The notes under the pieces: generated by a model | Databases searched by the model: none | Seen by the model: the letters and a program-made list of their open reading frames with translations, nothing else | Told to the model about the DNA's origin: nothing | Assembly: GCA_011051475.1 (NCBI GenBank) | Contig: DRLE01000207.1 | Location: forward strand, 1-14,276 | Length of the DNA: 14,276 nucleotides | Origin: Gammaproteobacteria bacterium | Lineage (GTDB): Bacteria; Pseudomonadota; Gammaproteobacteria; SZUA-229 | Direction: 5' to 3' | Part shown: piece after piece, positions 6,059 to 12,183 of the stretch | Layout of the letters: every line of letters begins with the position of its first letter | How positions within the stretch are numbered: position 1 is the first letter of the stretch | Translations under genes and position numbers: made by a program

Positions 6059-7246
6059 TTACTGGTGTTTTTTTGCAGCTTCTTCCAGCATGGCAACAGC
6101 CGGCAGTGTCTTGCCTTCCAGGTATTCCAGGAAAGCGCCACCGGCAGTCGAGATATAGGATACCTTGTCATAGATATCGTATTTCTGGATAGCGGCAATG
6201 GTATCACCACCGCCGGCCAGGCTGAAACCATCGGCTTCGGCAATGGCCATGGAAATGGTTTTGGTGCCTTCACCGAACTGGTCGAATTCAAACACGCCCA
6301 CCGGACCGTTCCAGACGATGGTGCCGGCCTGCTTGATAATATCGGCCAGCTCTTTGGCAGAATCCGGGCCGATATCGAAAATCATGTCATCATCGGCAAC
6401 GTCTTCAACCTTTTTCAGGGTCGCTTCTGCATCCTCGGCAAATTCCTTGGCACAAACCACGTCGGTAGGAATGGGGATATTGGCGCCACGACCCTTCATT
6501 TTTTCAACCAGCGCCTTGGCGGTGTCAACCAGGTCGTCTTCACACAGGGATTTGCCGACGTTGTATCCCATGGCCTTGATAAAGGTATTGGCGATACCGC
6601 CACCAACGACCAGCTGGTCAACCTTTTCAGACAGTGCTTCAAGCACGGTCAGCTTGGTTGAAACCTTGGAACCACCAACGATGGCAACCATCGGACGTGC
6701 CGGATTGGCCAGAGCCTTTTCCAGTGACTCCAGCTCGTTAGCCAGCAGCAGACCGGCACAGGCAACCGGTGCAAACATACCGACACCGTGGGTAGAAGCC
6801 TGGGCGCGATGCGCAGTACCGAAAGCATCCATTACGAACACATCACAAAGCGATGCGTATTTCTTCGCCAGTGTTTCGTCGTCTTTTTTCTCACCGGCAT
6901 TGAAGCGAACGTTTTCCAGCAGAACGACATCACCCTCGGCAACTTCAGGCGCTTTTTCCAGGTAGTCTTTTACCAGACGAACATCCTTGCCCAGCTTGGC
7001 AGACATGTCAGCGGCAATCGGCGCCATGGAATTTTCTTCATCGGCCTTGCCTTCTTCGGGACGACCACGGTGAGACATCACCATAACCTTCGCGCCGGCT
7101 TTCATGCAGTGCTCGATGGTCGGCATGGACGCGGTAATACGCGCATCGGAAGTAACCTTGCCGTCTTTAACCGGAACGTTCAGGTCAGCACGGATTAAAA
7201 CGCGCTTGCCCGCCAAATCTAAATCTGTCAGCTTGATAAATGCCAT
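6059..7246 (-). CDS. pgk: Phosphoglycerate kinase
   Basis: This monomeric cytosolic kinase transfers phosphate between 1,3-bisphosphoglycerate and ADP. The 395-residue length is normal for bacteria. Substrate-binding motifs of the N-domain are RADLNVP (19-25), SHRGRP (58-63) and ENVRF (111-115). Nucleotide-binding motifs of the C-domain are GGSKVSTK (191-198), NGPVGVFE (313-320) and GGGDT (345-349), with STAGGAFLE (366-374) near the end. GGAG lies about eight bases before the ATG. The 453-base gap from gap is filled with repeats and a dyad, so pgk may be read from the tkt/gap transcript or from a promoter in its own AT-rich leader. The downstream hairpin at 6024-6047 separates it from pyk. 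Confidence 0.96.
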   Translation of the reverse strand: MAFIKLTDLDLAGKRVLIRADLNVPVKDGKVTSDARITASMPTIEHCMKAGAKVMVMSHRGRPEEGKADEENSMAPIAADMSAKLGKDVRLVKDYLEKAPEVAEGDVVLLENVRFNAGEKKDDETLAKKYASLCDVFVMDAFGTAHRAQASTHGVGMFAPVACAGLLLANELESLEKALANPARPMVAIVGGSKVSTKLTVLEALSEKVDQLVVGGGIANTFIKAMGYNVGKSLCEDDLVDTAKALVEKMKGRGANIPIPTDVVCAKEFAEDAEATLKKVEDVADDDMIFDIGPDSAKELADIIKQAGTIVWNGPVGVFEFDQFGEGTKTISMAIAEADGFSLAGGGDTIAAIQKYDIYDKVSYISTAGGAFLEYLEGKTLPAVAMLEEAAKKHQ

Positions 7247-7279
7247 GACTTAACTCCAAATTTTATAAATTCTAAATAC

Positions 7280-7314
7280 TGTTTGTTAAATAAATATGAA
7301 CCACTTAACAAACA
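7280..7314. repeat. 10-bp dyad in the pgk leader
   Basis: TGTTTGTTAA (7280-7289) and TTAACAAACA (7305-7314) form a perfect inverted repeat around 15 bases, ending about 34 bases before the pgk start codon. It is AT-rich and could be a regulator binding site or an mRNA 5' hairpin. I do not recognise a known operator in it. Confidence 0.5.
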
Positions 7315-7451
7315 ACACTTATAAAAACGAAAAACTATTTTTATCCGCAAATGGCCGCGCCTGCGCTCCATGCGCTTGCGGCATTAGTGCTTCCCTGCAC
7401 GTCAACGCAAAAAACGCAAATAAAAACTTCACTGCTCTAATACGCTACCCA

Positions 7452-7521
7452 GTAGGCCGGGATAAGGCTTTGCCGTTCCCGGCAGCCCATGCCTGCAACG
7501 CTATCGCTTATGCAGGCCTAC
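7452..7521. repeat. REP/BIME-like double hairpin
   Basis: An outer inverted repeat, GTAGGCC (7452-7458) and GGCCTAC (7515-7521), encloses two inner hairpins: GCCGGG/CCCGGC (7456-7461 with 7478-7483) and GCCTGCA/TGCAGGC (7491-7497 with 7511-7517). The start GTAGGCCGGGATAAGGC closely recalls enterobacterial REP sequences. The paired arrangement is that of a bacterial interspersed mosaic element. Such elements can stabilise upstream mRNA or bind DNA proteins; the role here is inferred only. Confidence 0.6.
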
Positions 7522-7536
7522 ACTTGATAAAGACAC

Positions 7537-7570
7537 CAGCCCGGTCAGCTTTTTCAGGCCAACCGGGCTG
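7537..7570 (-). terminator. GC-rich hairpin downstream of gap, without U-tract
   Basis: CAGCCCGGT (7537-7545) pairs perfectly with ACCGGGCTG (7562-7570) around a 16-base loop. No run of T follows on either strand, so it is not a standard intrinsic terminator. It may be a processing or mRNA-stabilising stem between gap and pgk. Confidence 0.4.
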
Positions 7571-7581
7571 CATAGTCTTAA

Positions 7582-7707
7582 CTAATTAAGAGAGATTTTG
7601 TTCGAGAGCAAGGCGCGAAAATGTTTTGAGCGCGGAGCGTACATCAGTACGTGAGCACTCAAAATCATTTTCGCAACGCCGCTATCGGACAAAAGATCCT
7701 TAATTAG
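7582..7707. repeat. 126-bp near-palindrome overlapping the gap stop codon
   Basis: Two 61-base arms (7582-7642 and 7647-7707) are imperfect inverted copies around a four-base centre. Perfect blocks include CTAATTAAG/CTTAATTAG at the outer ends, GCGAAAATG and TTTTGAG in the middle, and GTAC flanking the loop. The right outer end runs through the gap stop codon and the preceding Ala-Asn codons, so the element is partly coding. I recall similar palindromes beside 3' ends of genes in other gammaproteobacteria, but cannot verify this here. As RNA it would form a very long hairpin at the gap 3' end. Confidence 0.8.
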
Positions 7708-8704
7708 CGGCTACGTGCTCAACAAAACGCAGCATATTACAGGTATAACCGTACTCGTTGTCATACCAGGAAACCACTTTCACGAAAGTACCGTCCAGTG
7801 CAATACCGGCTTCTGCGTCGAAGATTGAAGAGTAGCCAACACCACGGAAGTCGGTGGAAACCACTTTCTCGTCGGTGTAACCCAGGGTACGGCTCATGTC
7901 ACCAGACTCGGAAGCGGCTTTCATGGCTGCACAGATGTCAGCGTAGTCGGCTTCAGAGTTCAGCTCAACGGTCAGGTCAACAACAGAAACGTCTGAAGTC
8001 GGTACACGGAAAGCCATACCGGTCAGTTTGCCGTTCAGCTCGGGCAGTACAACACCAACGGCTTTGGCAGCACCGGTTGAAGACGGAATGATGTTTTCCA
8101 GAATACCGCGACCACCGCGCCAGTCTTTCTGTGAAGGACCGTCAACAGTCTTCTGGGTAGCCGTTGCAGCGTGAACGGTAGTCATCAGGCCGCGCTTGAT
8201 GCCCCACTTGTCGTTCAGTACCTTGGCAACAGGCGCCAGGCAGTTAGTGGTACAGGAAGCGGCTGAAACGATGGCCTGGCCAGCGTATTCAGTGTGGTTT
8301 ACACCGTAAACGAACATTGGCGTGCCGTCTTTGGAAGGTGCGGACTGTACAACCTTCTTGGCGCCGGCGTCGATGTGCTTCTGACAACCTTCTTCGGTGA
8401 GGAAGAAACCGGTTGAATCGATAACGATATCCGCACCAACATCACCCCATGCCAGGTCGGCAGGATCACGCTCGGCAGTCAGACGGATTTTCTTGCCGTT
8501 TACAATCATGGCGCCGTCAGCAGCTTCAACGGTACCGTTGAAACGACCATGTACTGAATCGTATTTCAGCATATAGGCCAGGTAGTCTGCGTCCAGCAGG
8601 TCGTTAATGCCAACGATTTCGATGTTGTCAAATTCATTATATACCGCACGGAACACCATGCGACCGATACGGCCGAAACCGTTAATACCGACTTTAATAG
8701 TCAT
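7700..8704 (-). CDS. gap: Glyceraldehyde-3-phosphate dehydrogenase, type I (GapA-like)
   Basis: This enzyme oxidatively phosphorylates glyceraldehyde-3-phosphate to 1,3-bisphosphoglycerate, normally as a homotetramer in the cytosol. The 334-residue chain has the Rossmann motif GINGFGRIGR (6-15), an INDLLD segment (33-38) as in NAD-specific E. coli GapA, the catalytic SAASCTTNC (147-155) with Cys151, and the partner His178 in TTVHAATATQK. WRGGRG and IIPSSTGAAKAVG follow. From memory it resembles E. coli GapA more than the erythrose-4-phosphate dehydrogenase or the CbbG type that often accompany tkt and pgk. GGAG seven bases before the ATG supports the start. Its last codons lie within the long palindrome at 7582-7707. 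It follows tkt by 111 bases that contain an inverted repeat. Confidence 0.96.
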   Translation of the reverse strand: MTIKVGINGFGRIGRMVFRAVYNEFDNIEIVGINDLLDADYLAYMLKYDSVHGRFNGTVEAADGAMIVNGKKIRLTAERDPADLAWGDVGADIVIDSTGFFLTEEGCQKHIDAGAKKVVQSAPSKDGTPMFVYGVNHTEYAGQAIVSAASCTTNCLAPVAKVLNDKWGIKRGLMTTVHAATATQKTVDGPSQKDWRGGRGILENIIPSSTGAAKAVGVVLPELNGKLTGMAFRVPTSDVSVVDLTVELNSEADYADICAAMKAASESGDMSRTLGYTDEKVVSTDFRGVGYSSIFDAEAGIALDGTFVKVVSWYDNEYGYTCNMLRFVEHVAAN

Positions 8705-8738
8705 ATCATTTCTCCAAAATTAAAAACTAAAAACATAT

Positions 8739-8808
8739 GCCGCAAAGGACGCAAAAAACGCAAAGAAATTAAAACAGAAAACTTTGCGCATTTCGCGTCC
8801 TTCGCGGC
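8739..8808. repeat. Paired GCCGCAAAGGACGC inverted repeat between tkt and gap
   Basis: A 27-base left arm (8739-8765, starting GCCGCAAAGGACGC) and a 27-base right arm (8782-8808) match at 23 of 27 positions in reverse complement, around a 16-base AT-rich loop. It fills most of the 111-base tkt-gap gap and ends about 8 bases from the tkt stop codon. Single copies of the arm occur near 217-243 and 2822-2850. In RNA it would form a long hairpin between the two coding regions, which could mark a processing site. Confidence 0.75.
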
Positions 8809-8815
8809 CAGAAAA

Positions 8816-10789
8816 TTACATTACCGATTCAACCGTCTTCACTACGTTTTCTACAGTGAAGCCGAATTCCTTGAACAGCTGGTCAGCCGGGGCTGACTCA
8901 CCGAAGCGATCGATACCGACAACGGCATCGGCATACTTGTACCAGCAGGAAGTGGTGGCGGCTTCAACGGCAACGGTGGGGATGTTTTCACCCAGAACAG
9001 ACTTGCGGTAGCTGTCATCCTGACGCTCGAAGGCATCAACGGACGGCATGGAAACCACGCGGATATTCTTGCCGGACATGGCTTCTGCCGCGCCCACGGC
9101 CAGCGCTACTTCAGAACCGGTGGCGATAATGACCGCATCGGGGGTACCGTCGCAGTCTTTCAGGATGTAACCGCCTTTGGCGATATCGGCGATCTGCGCA
9201 TCGGTGCGTTCCTGGTGCGGCAGACCCTGGCGAGAGAAGATCAGGCATGACGGGCCGTCTTTACGCTCGATGGCCTGCGCCCAGCATACAGCGGATTCAA
9301 CCGCATCACAGGGACGCCATACCGCCATATTGGGAATCAGGCGCAGGGTGGGAATCTGCTCGATCGGCTGATGCGTCGGACCATCCTCACCCAGACCGAT
9401 AGAATCATGTGTATAAACAAAGATGCTCTGCACTTTCATCAGTGCCGCCATACGCAGGGCATTGCGTGCGTATTCAGAGAACATCAGGAAGGTAGCGCCG
9501 AAAGGAATCAGGCCGCCGTGCAGCGAAATACCGTTCATAATGGCTGACATGCCGAACTCGCGTACACCGTAGTTGATGTAGTTGGCATCTTCGTGGCTGA
9601 TCATGGGCTTGTAACCGGACCACTCGGTCAGGTTGGAACAACCCAGGTCGGCGCTGCCGCCGAACAGTTCCGGCACGGCCGGCGAATAGGCTTCGATAGC
9701 CGCCAGTGATGCCTGACGGGTAGCCGGGCTCTTGGCTTCGGCATTCACTGCAGCGATGTAATCGGCAGATTTCTGCGCCCAGTCAGCAGGCAGATCGCCC
9801 GCCATGCGGCGCTCGTACTCGGCAGCCAGCTCGGGGTATTCAGCCTTGTAGGCTGCGAATTTTTCATTCCACTCGGCTTCGGCTTTGGCGCCCTTGTCTT
9901 TTGCGTCCCAGCCGTCATAGATTTCCTTGGGTACTTCAAACGGACCGTGATCCCAGCCCAGCGCGGCCTTGGTCAGATTGACTTCTTCTTCACCCAGCGG
10001 CGCGCCGTGACAGGCATGGCTGCCGGCCTTGTTGGGTGAGCCAAAACCGATTTCGGTCTTGCAGCAGATCATGGTCGGCTTGTCGGTCATGGCCTTGGCC
10101 ATTTCAACCGCCTTGGCGATAGACTCAGGATCGTGACCATCGACATCGGGGATTACGTGCCAGCCGTAGGCTTCGAAACGCTTCGGCGTATCATCGGAGA
10201 ACCAGCCTTCAACGTGGCCGTCAATGGAAATACCGTTGTCGTCCCAGAAAGCAATCAGCTTGCCCAGACCCAGGGTGCCGGCCAGTGAGCAGGCCTCGTG
10301 AGAGATGCCTTCCATCAGGCAGCCGTCACCGAGGAATACATAAGTGTGGTGATCGACAATATTGTGACCCTTCTGATTGAACTGACCTGCCAGTGCTTTT
10401 TCAGCGATCGCCATGCCAACACCGTTGGTAATACCCTGACCCAGCGGACCGGTGGTGGTTTCAACGCCCGGCGCATAACCGTACTCGGGGTGACCCGGTG
10501 TTTTTGAATGCAGCTGGCGGAACTGTTTCAGGTCTTCAATTGACAGGTCATAACCGGTCAGGTGAAGCAGGGAATAGATCAGCATGGAGCCGTGACCATT
10601 GGACAGAATGAAGCGGTCGCGGTTGCTCCATTTCGGGTTGTTCGGGTTGTGAACCATGTGGTCGTTCCACAACACCTCGGCGATGTCCGCCATACCCATG
10701 GGCGCACCCGGGTGGCCTGAATTGGCTTTCTGTACTGCATCCATGCTCAGGGCACGAATGGCGTTTGCTAGGTCTCTACGTGAAGGCAT
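8816..10789 (-). CDS. tkt: Transketolase
   Basis: This thiamine-diphosphate enzyme moves two-carbon ketol units between sugar phosphates in the pentose-phosphate pathway and Calvin cycle. The 657-residue protein matches the family length and keeps E. coli TktA numbering for key residues: His26 in NSGHPGAPMG, His66 in SNGHGSML, His100 in TPGHPEYG, Asp155 in the GDG motif and Asn185 in WDDNGIS. The central domain has the YGVREFGMSAI segment carrying the catalytic Glu, and GEDGPTHQP. The C-terminal domain is complete. GGAGAG five bases before the ATG supports the start. It is the first gene of the leftward carbon-metabolism run, with a candidate promoter about 200 bases upstream. Confidence 0.96.
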   Translation of the reverse strand: MPSRRDLANAIRALSMDAVQKANSGHPGAPMGMADIAEVLWNDHMVHNPNNPKWSNRDRFILSNGHGSMLIYSLLHLTGYDLSIEDLKQFRQLHSKTPGHPEYGYAPGVETTTGPLGQGITNGVGMAIAEKALAGQFNQKGHNIVDHHTYVFLGDGCLMEGISHEACSLAGTLGLGKLIAFWDDNGISIDGHVEGWFSDDTPKRFEAYGWHVIPDVDGHDPESIAKAVEMAKAMTDKPTMICCKTEIGFGSPNKAGSHACHGAPLGEEEVNLTKAALGWDHGPFEVPKEIYDGWDAKDKGAKAEAEWNEKFAAYKAEYPELAAEYERRMAGDLPADWAQKSADYIAAVNAEAKSPATRQASLAAIEAYSPAVPELFGGSADLGCSNLTEWSGYKPMISHEDANYINYGVREFGMSAIMNGISLHGGLIPFGATFLMFSEYARNALRMAALMKVQSIFVYTHDSIGLGEDGPTHQPIEQIPTLRLIPNMAVWRPCDAVESAVCWAQAIERKDGPSCLIFSRQGLPHQERTDAQIADIAKGGYILKDCDGTPDAVIIATGSEVALAVGAAEAMSGKNIRVVSMPSVDAFERQDDSYRKSVLGENIPTVAVEAATTSCWYKYADAVVGIDRFGESAPADQLFKEFGFTVENVVKTVESVM

Positions 10790-10987
10790 ATTGCTCTCCG
10801 ATTAAGTTTCTGTAACTGAAAAGCGGCCACAACAGGCCCGTTAAACAACGCTTAAGCAGGTCTGCGAAGCAGCAAAAAATCTCTTGGAATCAATGAGCAG
10901 GACACCCCAATCAGCTGCTGGCCGGCGACAAAAAATCACCGTCAGGCACCCCATAAAAAATATGCCGTGTCTCATCGAAAGGCGCGT

Positions 10988-11016
10988 ATTTTCCCTTAAT
11001 TCAGTCTAATGAGCAA
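10988..11016 (-). promoter_or_regulatory. Candidate sigma-70 promoter for tkt
   Basis: On the minus strand TTGCTC (11016-11011) and GAAAAT (10993-10988) are separated by exactly 17 bases and followed by ACGCGCC. The match to TTGACA/TATAAT is moderate. It would give a leader of nearly 200 bases before tkt. The alternative is that a promoter lies closer, for example around the AT-rich stretch near 10953-10961. Confidence 0.35.
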
Positions 11017-11151
11017 GCAGGGTTCTTGAGCGAGGGCAAGTTTAGACTTAAAAAGCAGCCAGGCAAATCTTTTGCGCAGCCGGTACGCGACCAGTGCCAC
11101 TACCGAACAGGAAAACAGCAAAATAAAGAAATAGAGTGAAAAGTCAATCAG
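10996..11151 (-). pseudogene. Short membrane-like reading frame without a normal start (possible remnant)
   Basis: On the minus strand, between TAA stops at 11154-11152 and 10998-10996, lies a 51-codon open frame. It reads as a hydrophobic segment (FSLYFFILLFSCSVVALVAY, about residues 4-23) followed by a basic stretch RLRKR and a mixed tail. This is the layout of a single-span inner-membrane peptide with a cytoplasmic C-terminus. There is no ATG, GTG or TTG before the hydrophobic part and no ribosome site, and an inverted repeat begins about 20 bases upstream. It may be a decayed gene end or chance. I do not recognise a family. Confidence 0.2.
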
Positions 11152-11173
11152 TTACAGAAGGCCTGGGCGTCGC

Positions 11174-11251
11174 GTCATTGCAGGCGCCAGCGAAACAAGC
11201 TGACCCCGGATGGCAACTGATCGAGATTGCTTTGCTGACGCTCGCAATGAC
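11174..11251. repeat. Inverted repeat, GTCATTGCGAGCG family
   Basis: The left arm starts GTCATTGCAGGCGCCAGCGA at 11174. The right arm, read in reverse from 11251, starts GTCATTGCGAGCGTCAGCAA and continues with AGCAATCTC. The arms match imperfectly around a central segment of roughly 20-25 bases containing CCCCGGATGG. The outer GTCATT and inner GAGCG recall the element at 2931-3019, suggesting related families. It lies downstream of the redoxin gene. Confidence 0.65.
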
Positions 11252-11288
11252 AGGGCCGCGAGCCAGAACAAAACACCCAGACAAGGCG

Positions 11289-11849
11289 CTAATCAGCACT
11301 TTTCCACTTGATAGAACAACCCATGGACGGAATCTGCTCGGCCGGCCCCTTACCGGTCAGCGCCACCTCTTTCATCGCCTCGAACAGGTCACGGCGCACA
11401 TCTTCCGGCGCGGCCTCCTTGCGACTGGCATCGAGGCGACCGCGGTACTGCAGCTTCAGATCGGCGTTATAACCGAAAAAATCCGGCGTACAGACCGCGC
11501 CATACGCCCTGGCCACCTCCTGGGTTTCATCCAGCAGGTAAGGAAAAGGAAAGCCAAACTCCTCGGCAACCTTTTTCATATTTTCGAACGAGTCCTCTTC
11601 ATACTCGGCGGGGTCATTCGACATAATCGCCACACTGTTAATGCCGTAATCCATCAGCTCCCTCGTATCACGCACCAGACGGTCGCGAATGGCTTTCACA
11701 TAGGGACAGTGATTGCAGATAAACATAACCAGCAGGCCTTTCTCGCCACGCGCCTTCTCGGGCGTCCAGATTTCGCCATCCACACCGGGCAGGGAAAAAT
11801 CAACAATCGGTTTATCAAATTCGCAGACAGGGGTTTCCAGTGATACCAT
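11289..11849 (-). CDS. Thioredoxin-fold redoxin family protein
   Basis: This 186-residue protein has a peroxiredoxin/TlpA-like thioredoxin fold (AhpC-TSA/redoxin family) and no signal peptide or membrane segment, so it should be cytosolic. LVMFICNHCPYVKAI carries the CxxC pair Cys45-Cys48 at the start of the first helix, as in thiol-disulfide oxidoreductases. DETQEVARAYGAVCTPDFF contains the cis-proline loop (Pro122) next to Cys120. A conserved-looking tail, SMGCSIKWK, holds Cys178. I recall this tail and the NHCP motif from uncharacterised bacterial redoxins of the same length. The true substrate is unknown; thiol reduction or peroxide removal is inferred. GGAGAGG five bases before the ATG supports the start. 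It is divergent from rpoD across 334 bases. Confidence 0.88.
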   Translation of the reverse strand: MVSLETPVCEFDKPIVDFSLPGVDGEIWTPEKARGEKGLLVMFICNHCPYVKAIRDRLVRDTRELMDYGINSVAIMSNDPAEYEEDSFENMKKVAEEFGFPFPYLLDETQEVARAYGAVCTPDFFGYNADLKLQYRGRLDASRKEAAPEDVRRDLFEAMKEVALTGKGPAEQIPSMGCSIKWKSAD

Positions 11850-12081
11850 TTTTACCTCTCCCGTTTCAGGGCCTTTGTTCCAGGGGGCTTAGTGTTTATA
11901 TGCTATTCGCCTGAGGGTGCACAATTTCAAGCACCAATCGAACCATTTACCCGTTGCGGCGTCAAATCTTCATTAAAACCGCAACCATGGCAATTTCTAC
12001 CATATTACTGTAGCGCGGGAGAAATTCGTGCCAACTCCGTGATAATTCCGGACTTTTTAGCCGTTGAAACCGTAGAAATTA

Positions 12082-12106
12082 CCACCACAAACTGGTATTA
12101 TGGTGG
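12082..12106 (+). promoter_or_regulatory. rpoD: Candidate extended -10 promoter of rpoD within a small dyad
   Basis: TGGTATTAT (12093-12101) is a good extended -10 element, which can work without a strong -35; none is seen at the right spacing. CCACCA (12082-12087) and TGGTGG (12101-12106) form a 6-bp dyad around it, which could be a regulator site or coincidence. Initiation here would give a leader of roughly 75 bases before the rpoD ATG. Confidence 0.35.
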
Positions 12107-12125
12107 ATTCGGTTCGCACATATCA

Positions 12126-12146
12126 GCAGGGCAAGAAAACCCCTGC
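12126..12146 (+). promoter_or_regulatory. Small hairpin in the rpoD leader
   Basis: GCAGGG (12126-12131) can pair with CCCTGC (12141-12146) around a nine-base A-rich loop, about 37 bases before the start codon. It has no U-tract, so termination is unlikely. An effect on leader stability or translation is possible but not shown. Confidence 0.3.
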
Positions 12147-12183
12147 GTATTCAGAGAAATAGCAAGATCTAACGGGTAATTCT

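Larger units (their letters stand above)
7247..7699. other. Long gap-pgk intergenic region, densely structured
   Basis: This gap holds no credible gene. An open frame on the + strand (7296-7589) runs through repeats and resembles no protein. Reading in the direction of transcription (right to left), the contents are a 126-bp near-palindrome beginning in the gap stop codon (7707-7582), a 9-bp GC hairpin (7570-7537), a two-hairpin REP-like block (7521-7452), a short ACGCAAAAAACGCAAA stretch near 7405-7421 recalling the other repeats, and a 10-bp dyad in the pgk leader (7314-7280). Confidence 0.6.
10790..11288. other. Intergenic region upstream of tkt
   Basis: This stretch of about 500 bases has no convincing complete gene. 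It holds the long tkt leader, a candidate tkt promoter (10988-11016), a start-less membrane-like frame on the minus strand (10996-11151) and an inverted repeat of the GTCATTGCGAGCG kind (11174-11251). I looked for a SAH-type riboswitch in the tkt leader and did not recognise one. Confidence 0.5.
11850..12183. other. Divergent redoxin/rpoD intergenic region
   Basis: These 334 bases hold promoters for two divergent genes. A frame open from a GTG at 11892 to 12179 on the + strand has no recognisable protein character and overlaps the region where the rpoD promoter must lie, so I treat it as non-coding. A candidate extended -10 (12093-12101) and a leader hairpin (12126-12146) are described separately. 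Confidence 0.5.

Noticed and set aside
5972..6661. A 229-codon frame antisense to pgk and across the pgk-pyk terminator
   Set aside because: It runs through a strong hairpin and opposite a certain gene, and its composition is that of an antisense shadow.
7296..7589. A 97-codon + strand frame between pgk and gap
   Set aside because: It is made largely of repeat and hairpin sequence and resembles no protein.
3451..10789. A dedicated Calvin-cycle (cbb) operon
   Set aside because: No RuBisCO, phosphoribulokinase or CbbR-type regulator is in the window, GAPDH is GapA-like, and pyruvate kinase is included, so a central-carbon cluster is the safer description.
10790..10990. Riboswitch in the long tkt leader
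   Set aside because: I looked for SAH, SAM and TPP (THI-box) features and did not recognise a conserved core.
11136..11843. A 235-codon frame antisense to the redoxin gene
   Set aside because: It crosses the inverted repeat at 11174-11251 and opposes a clear redoxin gene with a good ribosome site.
11892..12179. A 95-codon GTG-start frame just before rpoD
   Set aside because: A G-rich stretch precedes the GTG, but the protein has no family character and the frame covers the only place the rpoD promoter can lie.
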